NCBI GenBank assembly: GCA_026692885.1
Contig: JAPLNJ010000917.1
Location: 1-14,686 of the forward strand
Direction of reading: 5' to 3'
DNA length: 14,686 nucleotides
Origin: Planctomycetota bacterium
Lineage (GTDB): Bacteria; Planctomycetota; Planctomycetia; Pirellulales; Pirellulaceae
The notes under the pieces: model-generated
Told to the model about the DNA's origin: nothing
What the model saw: the letters and a program-made list of their open reading frames with translations, nothing else
Database searches by the model: none
Program-made: the position numbers and the translations under genes
Shown here: positions 7,708 through 14,686 of the stretch, piece by piece
How positions within the stretch are numbered: position 1 is the first letter of the stretch
Layout of the letters: every line of letters starts with the position of its first letter

Positions 7708-8763
7708 ATGAATCCTACGTCCACCAGCGAACTCACCTCCGTCCGCCACCACGTAGCCCCGCGGGATGCGTTGGAACTTCAGTTGGCCCAAATCTGGGAA
7801 GATTTGCTGAATCGTCACCCTGTGGGCATGGAGGAAGACTTCTTCCAGTTGGGCGGCGATTCGCTCCTGGTTATGTCCCTGTTGGCGCGAGTCGCCCAAG
7901 AAACTGGCTACAGCCTGCCGATGGCCGGCATCTTCCAGGCGCTCACGATCGAGAAACTGGCCATCGCATTGCGCGTGGGGGCGCGTCCCGAGGCCTGGTC
8001 GCCCCTGGTTCCGATCCGGACCGAAGGGACGAGGCCACCCTTCTTCTGCGTGCATCCGGGCGGCGGAAATGTGTTGTGCTATCTGGAACTGGCCAGACGG
8101 TTGGCTGCGGATCAGCCGTTCTATGGCCTGCAATGTCGGGGCGTCGACGGGATCCGGGAACCGTTGGTGAAGGCCGAAGAGATGGCTCGGGAATATGTCG
8201 AGGCGGTCCGGTGCATCCAGCCGCACGGTCCCTATGCCCTCGGCGGTTGGTCGATCGGAGGGGTGCTGGCCTACGAGATGGCCCAACAACTAGTCGCGGC
8301 GGGTGAGCGGGTCGCGCTGCTCGCCATCATCGACAGCGGAGTCCTCTACGCATGTGCCCTGCTCATGGCCTTGTTTCCCAAGGGGGAAACCGGCGTTTTC
8401 GACCTGCTGCGCATGCCATCCGCGGAGCAAGTGACCGATTTTCGCCGGCGCAGCGCAGCGGCGCGGTTGGTTCCCGATGACGCCAGCGACGAACTGGCTG
8501 GCCGCGTGTTCCGCCTGTTTGTCTCGAACATGCATGCCGTCATGGACTATCGAGCCAAACCTTACGACGGCACCGTGACCCTGTTTCAGGCCAGCGAGCC
8601 GCTGGTGAGACAACGCTTTGAGCCGCACCGCGAGTGGACTCGGTCATGCAGCCACGTGGAACTGCAGGAGGTGCCGGGCAACCACTTGACCATGATTCAC
8701 GAACCACACGTCGGCGCCCTCGCGGAACGGTTGCAACAGTGCTTGGACACGGCCCAGCGCTAG
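7708..8763 (+). CDS. Free-standing acyl/peptidyl carrier protein-thioesterase didomain
   Basis: A 351-residue protein built like the last two domains of a non-ribosomal peptide or polyketide synthetase. Residues about 18-90 are a carrier domain with LGGDSL (48-53), where Ser52 would take a phosphopantetheine arm. Residues about 98-350 are an alpha/beta-hydrolase thioesterase (type I TE family) with nucleophile motif GGWSIGG (179-185, Ser182), Asp209 after strand LLAII, and His326 in VPGNHLTMI. It would release an acyl or peptidyl chain from the carrier by hydrolysis or cyclisation. No adenylation, ketosynthase or condensation domain is encoded in the window, so the loading partner must lie elsewhere. 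The ATG at 7708 lacks an obvious ribosome-binding site. The 53-codon in-frame extension upstream has no recognisable domain and crosses the tandem repeat, so I reject it. All catalytic residues look intact. Confidence 0.88.
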   Translation: MNPTSTSELTSVRHHVAPRDALELQLAQIWEDLLNRHPVGMEEDFFQLGGDSLLVMSLLARVAQETGYSLPMAGIFQALTIEKLAIALRVGARPEAWSPLVPIRTEGTRPPFFCVHPGGGNVLCYLELARRLAADQPFYGLQCRGVDGIREPLVKAEEMAREYVEAVRCIQPHGPYALGGWSIGGVLAYEMAQQLVAAGERVALLAIIDSGVLYACALLMALFPKGETGVFDLLRMPSAEQVTDFRRRSAAARLVPDDASDELAGRVFRLFVSNMHAVMDYRAKPYDGTVTLFQASEPLVRQRFEPHREWTRSCSHVELQEVPGNHLTMIHEPHVGALAERLQQCLDTAQR

Positions 8764-8797
8764 GGCGGTTGGCTAAGCAGGGCGGAATCCATTTCTC

Positions 8798-8901
8798 GTT
8801 CCGACGCTCTGCGTCGGAACGTAAGCCACGGACGCTCTGCGTCCCTGGGCAGACGACGCGGAGCGTCGAAACACTTGCGTTCCCACGCGGAGCATGGGAA
8901 C
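8798..8901. repeat. Cluster of four related palindromes sharing an ACGC-loop-GCGT core
   Basis: The first is a perfect 10-bp-arm palindrome, GTTCCGACGC-TCT-GCGTCGGAAC (8798-8820). The second is GGACGC-TCT-GCGTCC (8830-8844). The third is CGACGC-GGA-GCGTCG (8854-8868). The fourth is GTTCCCACGC-GGA-GCATGGGAAC (8879-8901), with one wobble pair. All share the core and a 3-base loop (TCT or GGA), so they look like successive variants of one repeat family. They lie 34 bases after the carrier-thioesterase stop codon and could form its transcript's 3' end. Confidence 0.92.
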
Positions 8902-8947
8902 GAGAGCGGCGTGAAGATGTGCACAGCAGTGGACTTCAGGCCGCTCC

Positions 8948-8965
8948 GGCGGAATCCCTTCCGCC
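8948..8965. repeat. Small perfect hairpin upstream of esterase gene
   Basis: GGCGGAA (8948-8954), loop TCCC, TTCCGCC (8959-8965). No T-run follows, so it is not an evident terminator. It is 80-97 bases upstream of the chosen esterase start and could lie in its promoter or leader. Confidence 0.6.
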
Positions 8966-9030
8966 CGCATTCCCTCTCATCTCTGTGTCTTGTAGGATGA
9001 GCAGCCTTACCAATTCCTTTCTAGCTTTGC

Positions 9031-9036
9031 GGGGAG
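9031..9036 (+). promoter_or_regulatory. Ribosome-binding site of the esterase gene
   Basis: GGGGAG, 8 bases before the ATG at 9045. It decides for this start over the upstream in-frame codons at 8997 and 8634, and the protein then opens directly with a signal peptide. Confidence 0.65.
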
Positions 9037-9044
9037 TCACCACG

Positions 9045-10598
9045 ATGCGTGCGAATCTGCTGTTGAGAACCTGGAGTGCGTTGGTCGTTCTACTGTGTCT
9101 TGTGCCGGCCACGCTGGCCGATGTCAAACTGCCGGGCGTTTTCGGCGAGCACATGGTGTTGCAGCGCGAGGTGCCGGTGCCGGTCTGGGGCTGGGCGGAG
9201 GCGGGAGAAAAGGTGACCGTCACCTTGGGCGAGCAATCGCAAACAGCCACTGCCGACAGCGCCGGAAAATGGTCGGTCAAGCTCGCTGCACTCCAGGCCG
9301 GTGCTCCCAGAACGCTTAAGGTGCAAGGCCAGAACACCCTCGAATTCAGCGACGTGCTGGTGGGCGAAGTGTGGCTCTGCTCCGGCCAGTCGAACATGGC
9401 CATGGCGGTCAACGGCGTGCGGAACAAGGAAGCCGAATTGGCCGCGGCCGACTTGCCCCAAATCCGTATGCTGACCGTCGCGCGGAAGACCGCCGAGGAA
9501 CCGCAGGAGAACTGCGAAGGGACCTGGCAGGTCTGCAGCCCGCAGACCGTCGGCGGGTTCTCGGCCACGGCCTACTTCTTCGGCCGCGAGTTGCACCAGC
9601 AGCTGAAGGTGCCGGTCGGGCTGATCAACTCTTCGTGGGGCGGCACACCGATCCAAGGCTGGACCAGTCTCCAGGCTCATGCGGCGGTGCCGGAACTGGC
9701 TCCGCTGGTCGACGGCCTGAAGAAGGCCATCGACGGCTACGATCCGGAGGCCGCCAAGCAGCGGTACGAGAAGCAGTTGGCCAAGTGGCAGGAAGACTTG
9801 GACAAGGCCCAGGACAAAACCGCACGCGACGCCGCGAATCGCCGCAAGCCGCGGTTACAGGAAAGCCCGCGGCTAGCGCCGGGCAGTCTGGGCCGGTTGT
9901 TCAACGGCATGCTTGCCCCGCTGGCGCCGTACGCGATCCGCGGTGCGATCTGGTATCAAGGTGAAGCCAATGCGGGCGGCGCGAAGCTGTACGGCCTGCA
10001 GCTGCGCACGATGATCACCGAGTGGCGCACGCTGTGGAAACAGGGCGATTTTCCGTTCCTGTCCGTCCAGTTGCCCAACTTCATGAAGGCCCAAGAAAAA
10101 CCGTCGGAAATGGGCGGCTGGCCACTGATCCGAGAGCAGTTCCTCCAGACGCTGTCGCTGAAAAATACCGGCCTGGCCGTGACGATCGACGTCGGCGAGG
10201 CCGACGATATCCACCCCAAGAACAAGCAGGCCGTCGGCCAGCGACTGGCGCAGTGGGCCTTGGCCAAGACCTACGGCAAAGAGGTCGTGGCCTGTGGTCC
10301 GCTGGTCAAGTCCAGCCAGTGCGAAGGGGGCCAGATCACGGTCGCGTTTGACTGTGTAGGCGGCGGTCTGGCAGCTCGCGATGGCGGCCAATTGAAGGGC
10401 TTCGCCATCGCTGGCGAAGACAAGCAGTTCGTCTGGGCCGAGGCCAAGGTTGTCGGCCAGACCGTGGTGGTGAGCAGTCCCGAAGTCAAGGCACCGGCCG
10501 CGGTCCGTTACGCCTGGGCGAACAATCCCGACTGCAACCTGATCAACCAGGCCGGCCTCCCCGCCTCGCCCTTCCGCACCGACGATTGGGCCGACTAG
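9045..10598 (+). CDS. Secreted sialate O-acetylesterase-like SGNH hydrolase
   Basis: A 517-residue member of the SASA family, which removes O-acetyl groups from sialic acid or other sugars; planctomycete members may act on other acetylated glycans. Residues 1-26 form a Sec signal peptide ending ATLA before Asp26. A beta-rich domain follows (about 26-105, opening with PGVFGEHMVLQREVPVPVWG). The esterase core has block I EVWLCSGQSNM (108-118, nucleophile Ser116), Asn195 and Gly199-Gly200 in LINSSWGGTPIQGW, WYQGEAN (303-309), and the DxH pair Asp388-x-His390 in EADDIHP. A Lys/Asp/Arg-rich helical insert (about 225-270) interrupts the hydrolase region, as is common in the family. All expected catalytic residues are present. 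The next gene encodes another secreted protein, but a strong stem-loop between them argues for separate transcripts. The natural substrate cannot be read from sequence. Confidence 0.93.
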   Translation: MRANLLLRTWSALVVLLCLVPATLADVKLPGVFGEHMVLQREVPVPVWGWAEAGEKVTVTLGEQSQTATADSAGKWSVKLAALQAGAPRTLKVQGQNTLEFSDVLVGEVWLCSGQSNMAMAVNGVRNKEAELAAADLPQIRMLTVARKTAEEPQENCEGTWQVCSPQTVGGFSATAYFFGRELHQQLKVPVGLINSSWGGTPIQGWTSLQAHAAVPELAPLVDGLKKAIDGYDPEAAKQRYEKQLAKWQEDLDKAQDKTARDAANRRKPRLQESPRLAPGSLGRLFNGMLAPLAPYAIRGAIWYQGEANAGGAKLYGLQLRTMITEWRTLWKQGDFPFLSVQLPNFMKAQEKPSEMGGWPLIREQFLQTLSLKNTGLAVTIDVGEADDIHPKNKQAVGQRLAQWALAKTYGKEVVACGPLVKSSQCEGGQITVAFDCVGGGLAARDGGQLKGFAIAGEDKQFVWAEAKVVGQTVVVSSPEVKAPAAVRYAWANNPDCNLINQAGLPASPFRTDDWAD

Positions 10599-10625
10599 CG
10601 AGAACGATCGATGGCGATCCCACGC

Positions 10626-10657
10626 GTAGGGTGCATCAAGCGCAGCGCCGATGCACC
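10626..10657. repeat. 32-bp REP-like palindrome (copy D, opposite orientation)
   Basis: GTAG followed by GGTGCATC (10630-10637), a GC-rich centre and GATGCACC (10650-10657). It equals the reverse complement of copy B at 31 of 32 positions. It starts 28 bases after the esterase stop codon, so like copy B it sits just downstream of a gene. Confidence 0.9.
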
Positions 10658-10768
10658 CTCTTCTCTTGTTCCCACGAACAAAGTGGCCGGTTCGCGTGGC
10701 CGCGCCAGCTACTTGGAGAAACGCCAGGAGGTGATGACGTCACCCAGCCACTTGATAGCTCCTGCGTC

Positions 10769-10879
10769 GTGTAAGTGCCCGCTCAGAAGTTTTCTGGTAT
10801 TCAGCACGAGACAGAAACCCGGTTTTTGGAAAAAACCGGGTTTCTTTTCCCCCGACAACTTGTGAGCGGGTACTTAAAC
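10769..10879. repeat. MITE-like element: ~24-bp imperfect inverted repeats around a hairpin
   Basis: The left arm (10769-10792) and right arm (10856-10879) match at 20 of 24 positions when one is reversed. The core CCCGCTCA (10778-10785) is perfectly matched to TGAGCGGG (10863-10870). The arms enclose a 15-bp-arm stem-loop. The layout of about 111 bp with terminal inverted repeats and no coding capacity resembles a miniature inverted-repeat element. No target-site duplication was identified, so the whole could instead be one long cruciform. Confidence 0.75.
10813..10845. terminator. Strong stem-loop, likely bidirectional terminator
   Basis: Arms AGAAACCCGGTTTTT (10813-10827) and AAAAACCGGGTTTCT (10831-10845) pair perfectly over 15 bp around a GGA loop. 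TTT follows at 10846-10848, and the arms carry their own T and A runs. It lies 215 bases after the esterase stop and 50 bases before the DUF4091 start, so it should separate the two genes. Its place inside the inverted-repeat element suggests the element carries the terminator. Confidence 0.8.
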
Positions 10880-10895
10880 GAAGGGACATGCTCCG

Positions 10896-13865
10896 ATGCC
10901 AGCTCCAATCTACTCTCCCCTTTCTGTCGCCTGCCTGGCGTGGCGATCCTGGTTGTGCTCCGGGATCGGCGGGCTTGGTTTGAGCCTGGCCGTGCTGCTG
11001 GCGACGGCGCCGGCGCAGCAGGCCGATCCTGGGGTCGATGAGCCGCTGGGGGCTCGTTATTCGCTGGGGATGACGCTGTGGCACCTGGGCCACAACGCGG
11101 AACGGATCGAGCGTTTTCACGAATTCGTGAAGGCCCAGGGAATGACACCGGAAGAACTACTGCCAGCGGCGAGTCTGACGCCGCCGGGGACGATGACGCG
11201 GATTCTCGTGGAACCCGAACTGCTGGGCACGGCGAAGCTGAATGGCTGGCAGGTCGACAACGAGGCGATCACCAGCGGAGCCGGCGACAGCGGCCCCACG
11301 GTCAGTATTCCCGTGCATGTCCCGAAAGCGGGCTGCTACCGGTTGTGGGTGCAGTACTACGCCAACCTCAATGCCCGCGGCGTCACATTCCTGAAGATCT
11401 ACCGTACGGGGCAGGAGCAGCTTGGTCCGATCTGCCAGCCGGACGAGATCTACGACAGGCCCGCCGTCGACCGGGCGGGCTACGTCTGGAAAGATCTCGT
11501 CGTCGATCTGCCGGCCGGCAATCTGACCGTCCAACTGGGGCACGTCACGCGCTGGTGGCACGGTGGAGGCGGCTACGCGCTGCGACGCATTGACTGCCTC
11601 TACCTGACCGACGAACTCTGGGCCGGTCCGCCTGCCGCCGAATCCCGCCAGGCGCTGCGCGACGCCGGTGCCCCCAACGGCATCCAATGGACGATGAACG
11701 CCCCACAGACCGACGTCCGAAACTGGCAGTGGTGGCAACTCCGCCCGATTTCCTGGGAGGACGCGACGGTCAACCCCAAGCTGTTCAACTTGAGCCGGCA
11801 GTTCTGGCAAAGCAGTATCGACAAGCTTGAGCAAAAGGAATACGACGAGACGGCGAAGCCGGACTATCGCGAGCCCGAACGTCAGGTGGTCTACCACGAG
11901 ACCTGGAACATGGTGGCTAACCCTGTGCGGGCGCGGAGACAGATCAATGTCCTCACGGCCGACATCAGCCGGCAGCCACTGCAGTATCACTACGTGTGGC
12001 ACGACGTGGGGAGCCATATTCCGGGGCTGCAAGCCGAGGGCCAGTACGAGAAAGACGGCCCCTGCGCGAAATACGGCGGCTGGTACGGCGGCCCAGGCAG
12101 GTTGGAAGCCAGCTACGGCAACCCCACAGGCACAGTCACGAACTTCGTGCCGGTGGCCACGCCCGGCCGGTACGCCGTGTGGGTGTTATCCAACCCGACG
12201 AATCTCAGCTACACGGCGCCGTGGTTTGGTAAAGTCAGCGCCGGTGGCCGGGAGCAGTTCACTTATCATCACCAGGGAAGAATCCCCAGCGTCTGGATGA
12301 AGATGGGCGACGTCACCGTCGAGCAGCCGGGCCAGGTGCAGGTGGATTTCGTCCTCGACGGCGCCGGTGCCGGCGGCACGTATCGCCGCATCTACACGCT
12401 GTTCCTGGTAGACGACCCGAAACTTATCCCCAACGGCACCGTGCGCCCGCCATGGACGATGGAGATGTTCCGCGAGCGCGCCGCACAGGCCGGTGCCTTG
12501 CCGACGGACAAACTGCTGTGGTGGCTGACGGACAATCCCTATCGCCCGCTGTCGCAGGAGGTTTGGGCAGACCAGGTCACCGCCGGCGACGGCTGGCCCG
12601 ACGAGCCGGTGACGGGTACGGCGCGCACGAAGTCGCTGCTCATGGCCGGCGATGCCAACCGCGCGGTCCAGGTAGGACTGCGCAACCTGAGCGACGCGCC
12701 GCTCACGCTCGACGTGCAAGTCGGCCCGCTCACGGGCGCGAGCGGCGTCTTCCCGCAGGCCGTCACCTGGCGCGCGGAAGCCTTCGTGTCCTATGGCAGC
12801 GACCGCCAGACCTGGACGCCCTTCTTCCTGATGCGCCGCGCGAACATCACCGTGCCGCCCCTGAGTGTGGCGGGCGTGTGGCTGACCGTCGACACCCACG
12901 GTGTGCCGGCCGGCCAGTACGAGTCGCAGGTGAAGTTCCGCACCGTGGGCCTGCCCGACCAAACGATGGCGCTGCAGGTCCGCGTCTCGGCCGTGAAGCC
13001 GAACCCGAAACAGTCGGTACTGGTGGACGGTTGGACGCAGCCGCACGAGGGCGAGGTGCACCTGCGCGACTTTGTGGAGCACGGCATGAACGTGTGGCCG
13101 GGCGAAATGAGCAAGGCCGACATGCAGAAATGGGGCATCCGCCAGCTCCGCTTGAGCTACGGCTCGACGGCAGGCGTCCCCGCGTGGCTGGCCCACCTGA
13201 AAACGTTGGGCCTGGACTATGACGATTATTTCGTCGGCATCCTGGACGAGCCGGGCGGCACGACCCTCGCAGCCTTGAAGCCTTTCCTGGACGTCGCCCA
13301 AGCGCTCCGCGCTGCGGATCCGAAGGTGCGTATCTGTTTCAATCCGTCCGAAGCGGCCCAGTTGGGCACGTTCCAGGTCCTGGCGCCGTATTGCGACGTC
13401 TGGTGCCCCTACAGCCTACACGTGTTCTCGCCTCACTTCGGCAACCCGGAGAAGAAGAAAATCTACCTGCCCCAGCCGTGGATGTGGTACACCACGCCGT
13501 GTCTGTGGGACAAGACGGCGCGCGAGCCGGGCATTCGCAGCGTGCCGTCGCAGCCGGGGCATTGCGTGGGGGTGGCCTTCTTCGCCCTCAACTACCCGTG
13601 GCGTGATCAATGGGATACCGCCTACGAACACCTGAACGACGCCTCCACCATGGGCGCGGTGCTCTCCCGCCACGGCCCCGTCGCCACCATCGTCTGGGAA
13701 CAGATCCGGGAGGCCCGGCAAACCGCCGACCTGGCCATGCTGGTGCGGGAGCGCCTGGGGGTCAAGACCTTCGACGAAGTGACCGACCCGGAGCTGCAGC
13801 GTCTGATCCGCGCAGGTTCGAGCGAGGAATTGATTCCGTGGCTGGAAGCACAACCGGCCAAGTAG
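10896..13865 (+). CDS. Large secreted DUF4091-type glycoside-hydrolase-like protein
   Basis: A 989-residue protein with an N-terminal signal segment (hydrophobic core about 23-40, A-Q-Q after it). Two carbohydrate-binding-like beta-sandwich regions are suggested by similar phrases: VPKAGCYRLWVQYYANL (142-158) and PVATPGRYAVWVLSNPT (419-435), each followed by a Gly/Trp-rich segment. Residues about 580-700 resemble an Ig-like strand domain. Residues about 705-940 fit the DUF4091 domain, a TIM-barrel-like fold near glycoside hydrolases, with YFVGILDEPGG (778-788) containing Asp784-Glu785 as candidate active-site acids, and CDVWCPYS (833-840). The role is probably binding or cleaving a polysaccharide outside the cytoplasm, but no substrate is known to me. 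AAGGGA (10881-10886) lies 9 bases before the ATG. The upstream terminator implies its own promoter, perhaps within the repeat's right arm. Confidence 0.8.
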   Translation: MPAPIYSPLSVACLAWRSWLCSGIGGLGLSLAVLLATAPAQQADPGVDEPLGARYSLGMTLWHLGHNAERIERFHEFVKAQGMTPEELLPAASLTPPGTMTRILVEPELLGTAKLNGWQVDNEAITSGAGDSGPTVSIPVHVPKAGCYRLWVQYYANLNARGVTFLKIYRTGQEQLGPICQPDEIYDRPAVDRAGYVWKDLVVDLPAGNLTVQLGHVTRWWHGGGGYALRRIDCLYLTDELWAGPPAAESRQALRDAGAPNGIQWTMNAPQTDVRNWQWWQLRPISWEDATVNPKLFNLSRQFWQSSIDKLEQKEYDETAKPDYREPERQVVYHETWNMVANPVRARRQINVLTADISRQPLQYHYVWHDVGSHIPGLQAEGQYEKDGPCAKYGGWYGGPGRLEASYGNPTGTVTNFVPVATPGRYAVWVLSNPTNLSYTAPWFGKVSAGGREQFTYHHQGRIPSVWMKMGDVTVEQPGQVQVDFVLDGAGAGGTYRRIYTLFLVDDPKLIPNGTVRPPWTMEMFRERAAQAGALPTDKLLWWLTDNPYRPLSQEVWADQVTAGDGWPDEPVTGTARTKSLLMAGDANRAVQVGLRNLSDAPLTLDVQVGPLTGASGVFPQAVTWRAEAFVSYGSDRQTWTPFFLMRRANITVPPLSVAGVWLTVDTHGVPAGQYESQVKFRTVGLPDQTMALQVRVSAVKPNPKQSVLVDGWTQPHEGEVHLRDFVEHGMNVWPGEMSKADMQKWGIRQLRLSYGSTAGVPAWLAHLKTLGLDYDDYFVGILDEPGGTTLAALKPFLDVAQALRAADPKVRICFNPSEAAQLGTFQVLAPYCDVWCPYSLHVFSPHFGNPEKKKIYLPQPWMWYTTPCLWDKTAREPGIRSVPSQPGHCVGVAFFALNYPWRDQWDTAYEHLNDASTMGAVLSRHGPVATIVWEQIREARQTADLAMLVRERLGVKTFDEVTDPELQRLIRAGSSEELIPWLEAQPAK

Positions 13866-14047
13866 TCAGGCACCGTTAGACGAAGACGCAAAGAGGAAGG
13901 AGCAAGGAACCTCCTTCGCGTCTTGGCGCCTTCGCGTGAGTCTTCCATTCGGCGGTTCGTCCCGCCGGGCTGAGGGCCTTCCTGCAGCCGCGCGTCGGTT
14001 TCCGTTCCGGCGGCTTTGGGCTACGATGTGCACAAGGAAATCGGGCT
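13866..14047. other. Intergenic region with imperfect inverted repeat
   Basis: A 182-bp gap with the inverted repeat at 13883-13924 near the DUF4091 stop. Nothing distinctive lies between 13947 and 14033. AAGGAAA (14034-14040) lies 7 bases before the Uma2 start and is its likely ribosome-binding site. Confidence 0.55.
13883..13924. repeat. Imperfect inverted repeat of the AAGACGCxAAG type
   Basis: AAGACGCAAAGAGG (13883-13896) faces CCTCCTTCGCGTCTT (13910-13924), with 11 of 15 positions matching and the outer 7 perfect. The right side continues as TGGCGCCTTCGCGTGAG (to about 13940), repeating the CTTCGCGT word. It lies 18 bases after the DUF4091 stop. Repeats of this style, alternating GCGT and CTT words, are widespread between genes in several phyla. 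Confidence 0.6.
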
Positions 14048-14635
14048 ATGTCTACCGTCGCGATAACATTGCTCTCGCCCCAGGAATACCTCGCTCGGGA
14101 GCGCCGGGCGGACTTTCGTAGCGAGTTCTATCGCGGCGAAATGTCCGCTATGGCGAGAGCCAGTTGGGAACACTCGCTGATCAAGGACAACTTGGCCGGT
14201 GAGGTGGGAAACCGGTTGAAAGGCGGCCCCTGCCAGATCGTGACGAGCGACTTGCGAGTCAAAGTCAACGCCACGGGATTGTACACCTACCCCGATCTGG
14301 TCGTCGTCTGCGATGAGCCGCAGTTCGACGATCCGGTCCTGGACACCTTGCTCAATCCGCGCGTGATCGTGGAGGTGCTTTTGGACTCCACAGAGAAATA
14401 TGATCGAGGAACCAAGTTTGCGCATTATCGGCAACTGCCGTCAGTGCAAGAGTACGTGCTGATCGCTCAGGATCGCCCACTCGTCGAGCGGTACGTGCGT
14501 CAGGCGGACGACACCTGGGTGCTGACGGTGTTCAGCGACTTGACAGGGTCCTTCGACTTCGGGGCCATCGCCGCACCGATCCCACTCGCGGAAATCTATC
14601 GTGGCGTGAAGTTCCCGGTGACTCCCAGCCACTAG
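14048..14635 (+). CDS. Uma2-family (DUF820) PD-(D/E)XK nuclease-fold protein
   Basis: A 195-residue protein of the Uma2/DUF820 family, which has a restriction-endonuclease-like fold and is expanded in planctomycetes and cyanobacteria; its cellular role is not established. Family marks are the N-terminal S-x-x-E-Y-L segment (10-15), YPDLVVVC (81-88, candidate acidic residue Asp83), NPRVIVEVLLDSTEKYDRGTKF (starting at 103, candidate Glu109 and Lys123), and the YRQLPSVQEYVLI motif (127-139). The length is about normal for the family. No partner gene is adjacent, and members often occur as solitary genes. The ATG is supported by AAGGAAA 7 bases upstream. Whether it cuts DNA cannot be judged from sequence. 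Confidence 0.9.
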   Translation: MSTVAITLLSPQEYLARERRADFRSEFYRGEMSAMARASWEHSLIKDNLAGEVGNRLKGGPCQIVTSDLRVKVNATGLYTYPDLVVVCDEPQFDDPVLDTLLNPRVIVEVLLDSTEKYDRGTKFAHYRQLPSVQEYVLIAQDRPLVERYVRQADDTWVLTVFSDLTGSFDFGAIAAPIPLAEIYRGVKFPVTPSH

Positions 14636-14686
14636 CACCAAACGGTTTCTTGGCCCTTGCGCGTGAAGAATGAGACTTAACGGTTC
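14636..14686. other. Right edge, no feature seen
   Basis: The 51 bases after the Uma2 stop contain no recognisable gene start, palindrome or T-run. A 3' structure for Uma2 may lie beyond the window. Confidence 0.5.

Larger units (their letters stand above)
8764..9044. other. Intergenic region with palindrome cluster
   Basis: This 281-bp gap holds four palindromes in 104 bp (8798-8901) and a separate perfect 7-bp hairpin, GGCGGAA-TCCC-TTCCGCC (8948-8965). Nothing between 8966 and 9030 stands out. An in-frame ATG at 8997 could start the downstream esterase, but the ATG at 9045 has the better ribosome-binding site and signal peptide. Confidence 0.6.
10599..10895. other. Intergenic region between esterase and DUF4091 genes
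   Basis: This 297-bp gap has no gene. It contains REP-like copy D (10626-10657), a stretch without evident signals (about 10658-10768), and a MITE-like element with a nested stem-loop (10769-10879). The ribosome-binding site of the downstream gene, AAGGGA (10881-10886), begins one base after the element's right arm. Confidence 0.65.

Noticed and set aside
3866..8763. Defence or biosynthetic island made of the MBL, UvrA and carrier-thioesterase genes
   Set aside because: The genes are convergent or divergent with independent spacing, one is broken, and no shared pathway can be supported.
8798..8901. CRISPR array
   Set aside because: The palindromes differ in length and sequence, spacing is irregular (about 9-10 bases) and no cas gene is present.
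8634..9044. Long N-terminal extension of the esterase gene
   Set aside because: The extension overlaps the thioesterase gene in another frame and crosses the palindrome cluster; the signal peptide and GGGGAG site place the start at 9045.
12186..13301. Minus-strand 371-residue frame antisense to the DUF4091 gene
   Set aside because: His/Arg/Val-rich shadow composition, while the plus strand has continuous domain-like sequence and a signal peptide.

Overview
The window looks like a chromosomal segment of a planctomycete, most likely of the Pirellulales type. The evidence is a set of lineage-typical proteins: a Ser/Thr kinase with an N-terminal CxxC/CxxC zinc ribbon and a C-terminal extracytoplasmic module, a Tat-exported MBL-fold protein, a secreted sialate-O-acetylesterase-like protein, a large secreted DUF4091-type protein and a Uma2-family (DUF820) protein. 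GC content is high, genes are widely spaced with few tight operons, and the gaps hold dispersed palindromic repeats. The assignment rests on family recognition, not on any database search.

Layout from left to right. Positions 1-212 hold no convincing gene. They contain 18 perfect tandem GTTGCC units (11-118) between a half copy and a full copy of a 32-bp palindromic (REP-like) element. A 1086-residue membrane kinase lies on the minus strand (213-3473). Its cytoplasmic zinc ribbon and kinase are followed by one membrane span, two PEGA-like domains and a sialidase-like propeller segment with Asp-box-like motifs. Its gene is bracketed by two REP-like copies in the same orientation. The 392-bp gap to 3865 holds one of these copies plus an inverted pair of another palindrome. 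A Tat-signal MBL-fold gene (3866-4435, plus) appears broken: after about 160 residues the reading frame changes and an unrelated-looking fragment follows, running to the tail of the next gene. A UvrA-type ABC ATPase occupies 4568-7468 (minus). A free-standing carrier-protein/thioesterase didomain (7708-8763, plus) is transcribed divergently from it, with a 16-bp tandem repeat in the shared upstream region. A cluster of palindromes (8798-8901) separates it from the esterase-like gene (9045-10598, plus). Next comes a 297-bp gap with another REP-like copy and a MITE-like inverted-repeat element enclosing a strong stem-loop, followed by the DUF4091-type gene (10896-13865, plus). Another imperfect inverted repeat precedes the Uma2 gene (14048-14635, plus).

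Functional picture. The two large secreted proteins (esterase and DUF4091) fit polysaccharide processing outside the cytoplasm. The kinase could report extracellular carbohydrate or protein ligands through its propeller, but no partner is encoded here. UvrA, the carrier-thioesterase and Uma2 have no obvious link with these. I see no defence island, prophage, CRISPR array, tRNA or rRNA. The most unusual content is the density and variety of intergenic palindromic repeats (at least five families in 14.7 kb) and the chimeric kinase with its compositional step.
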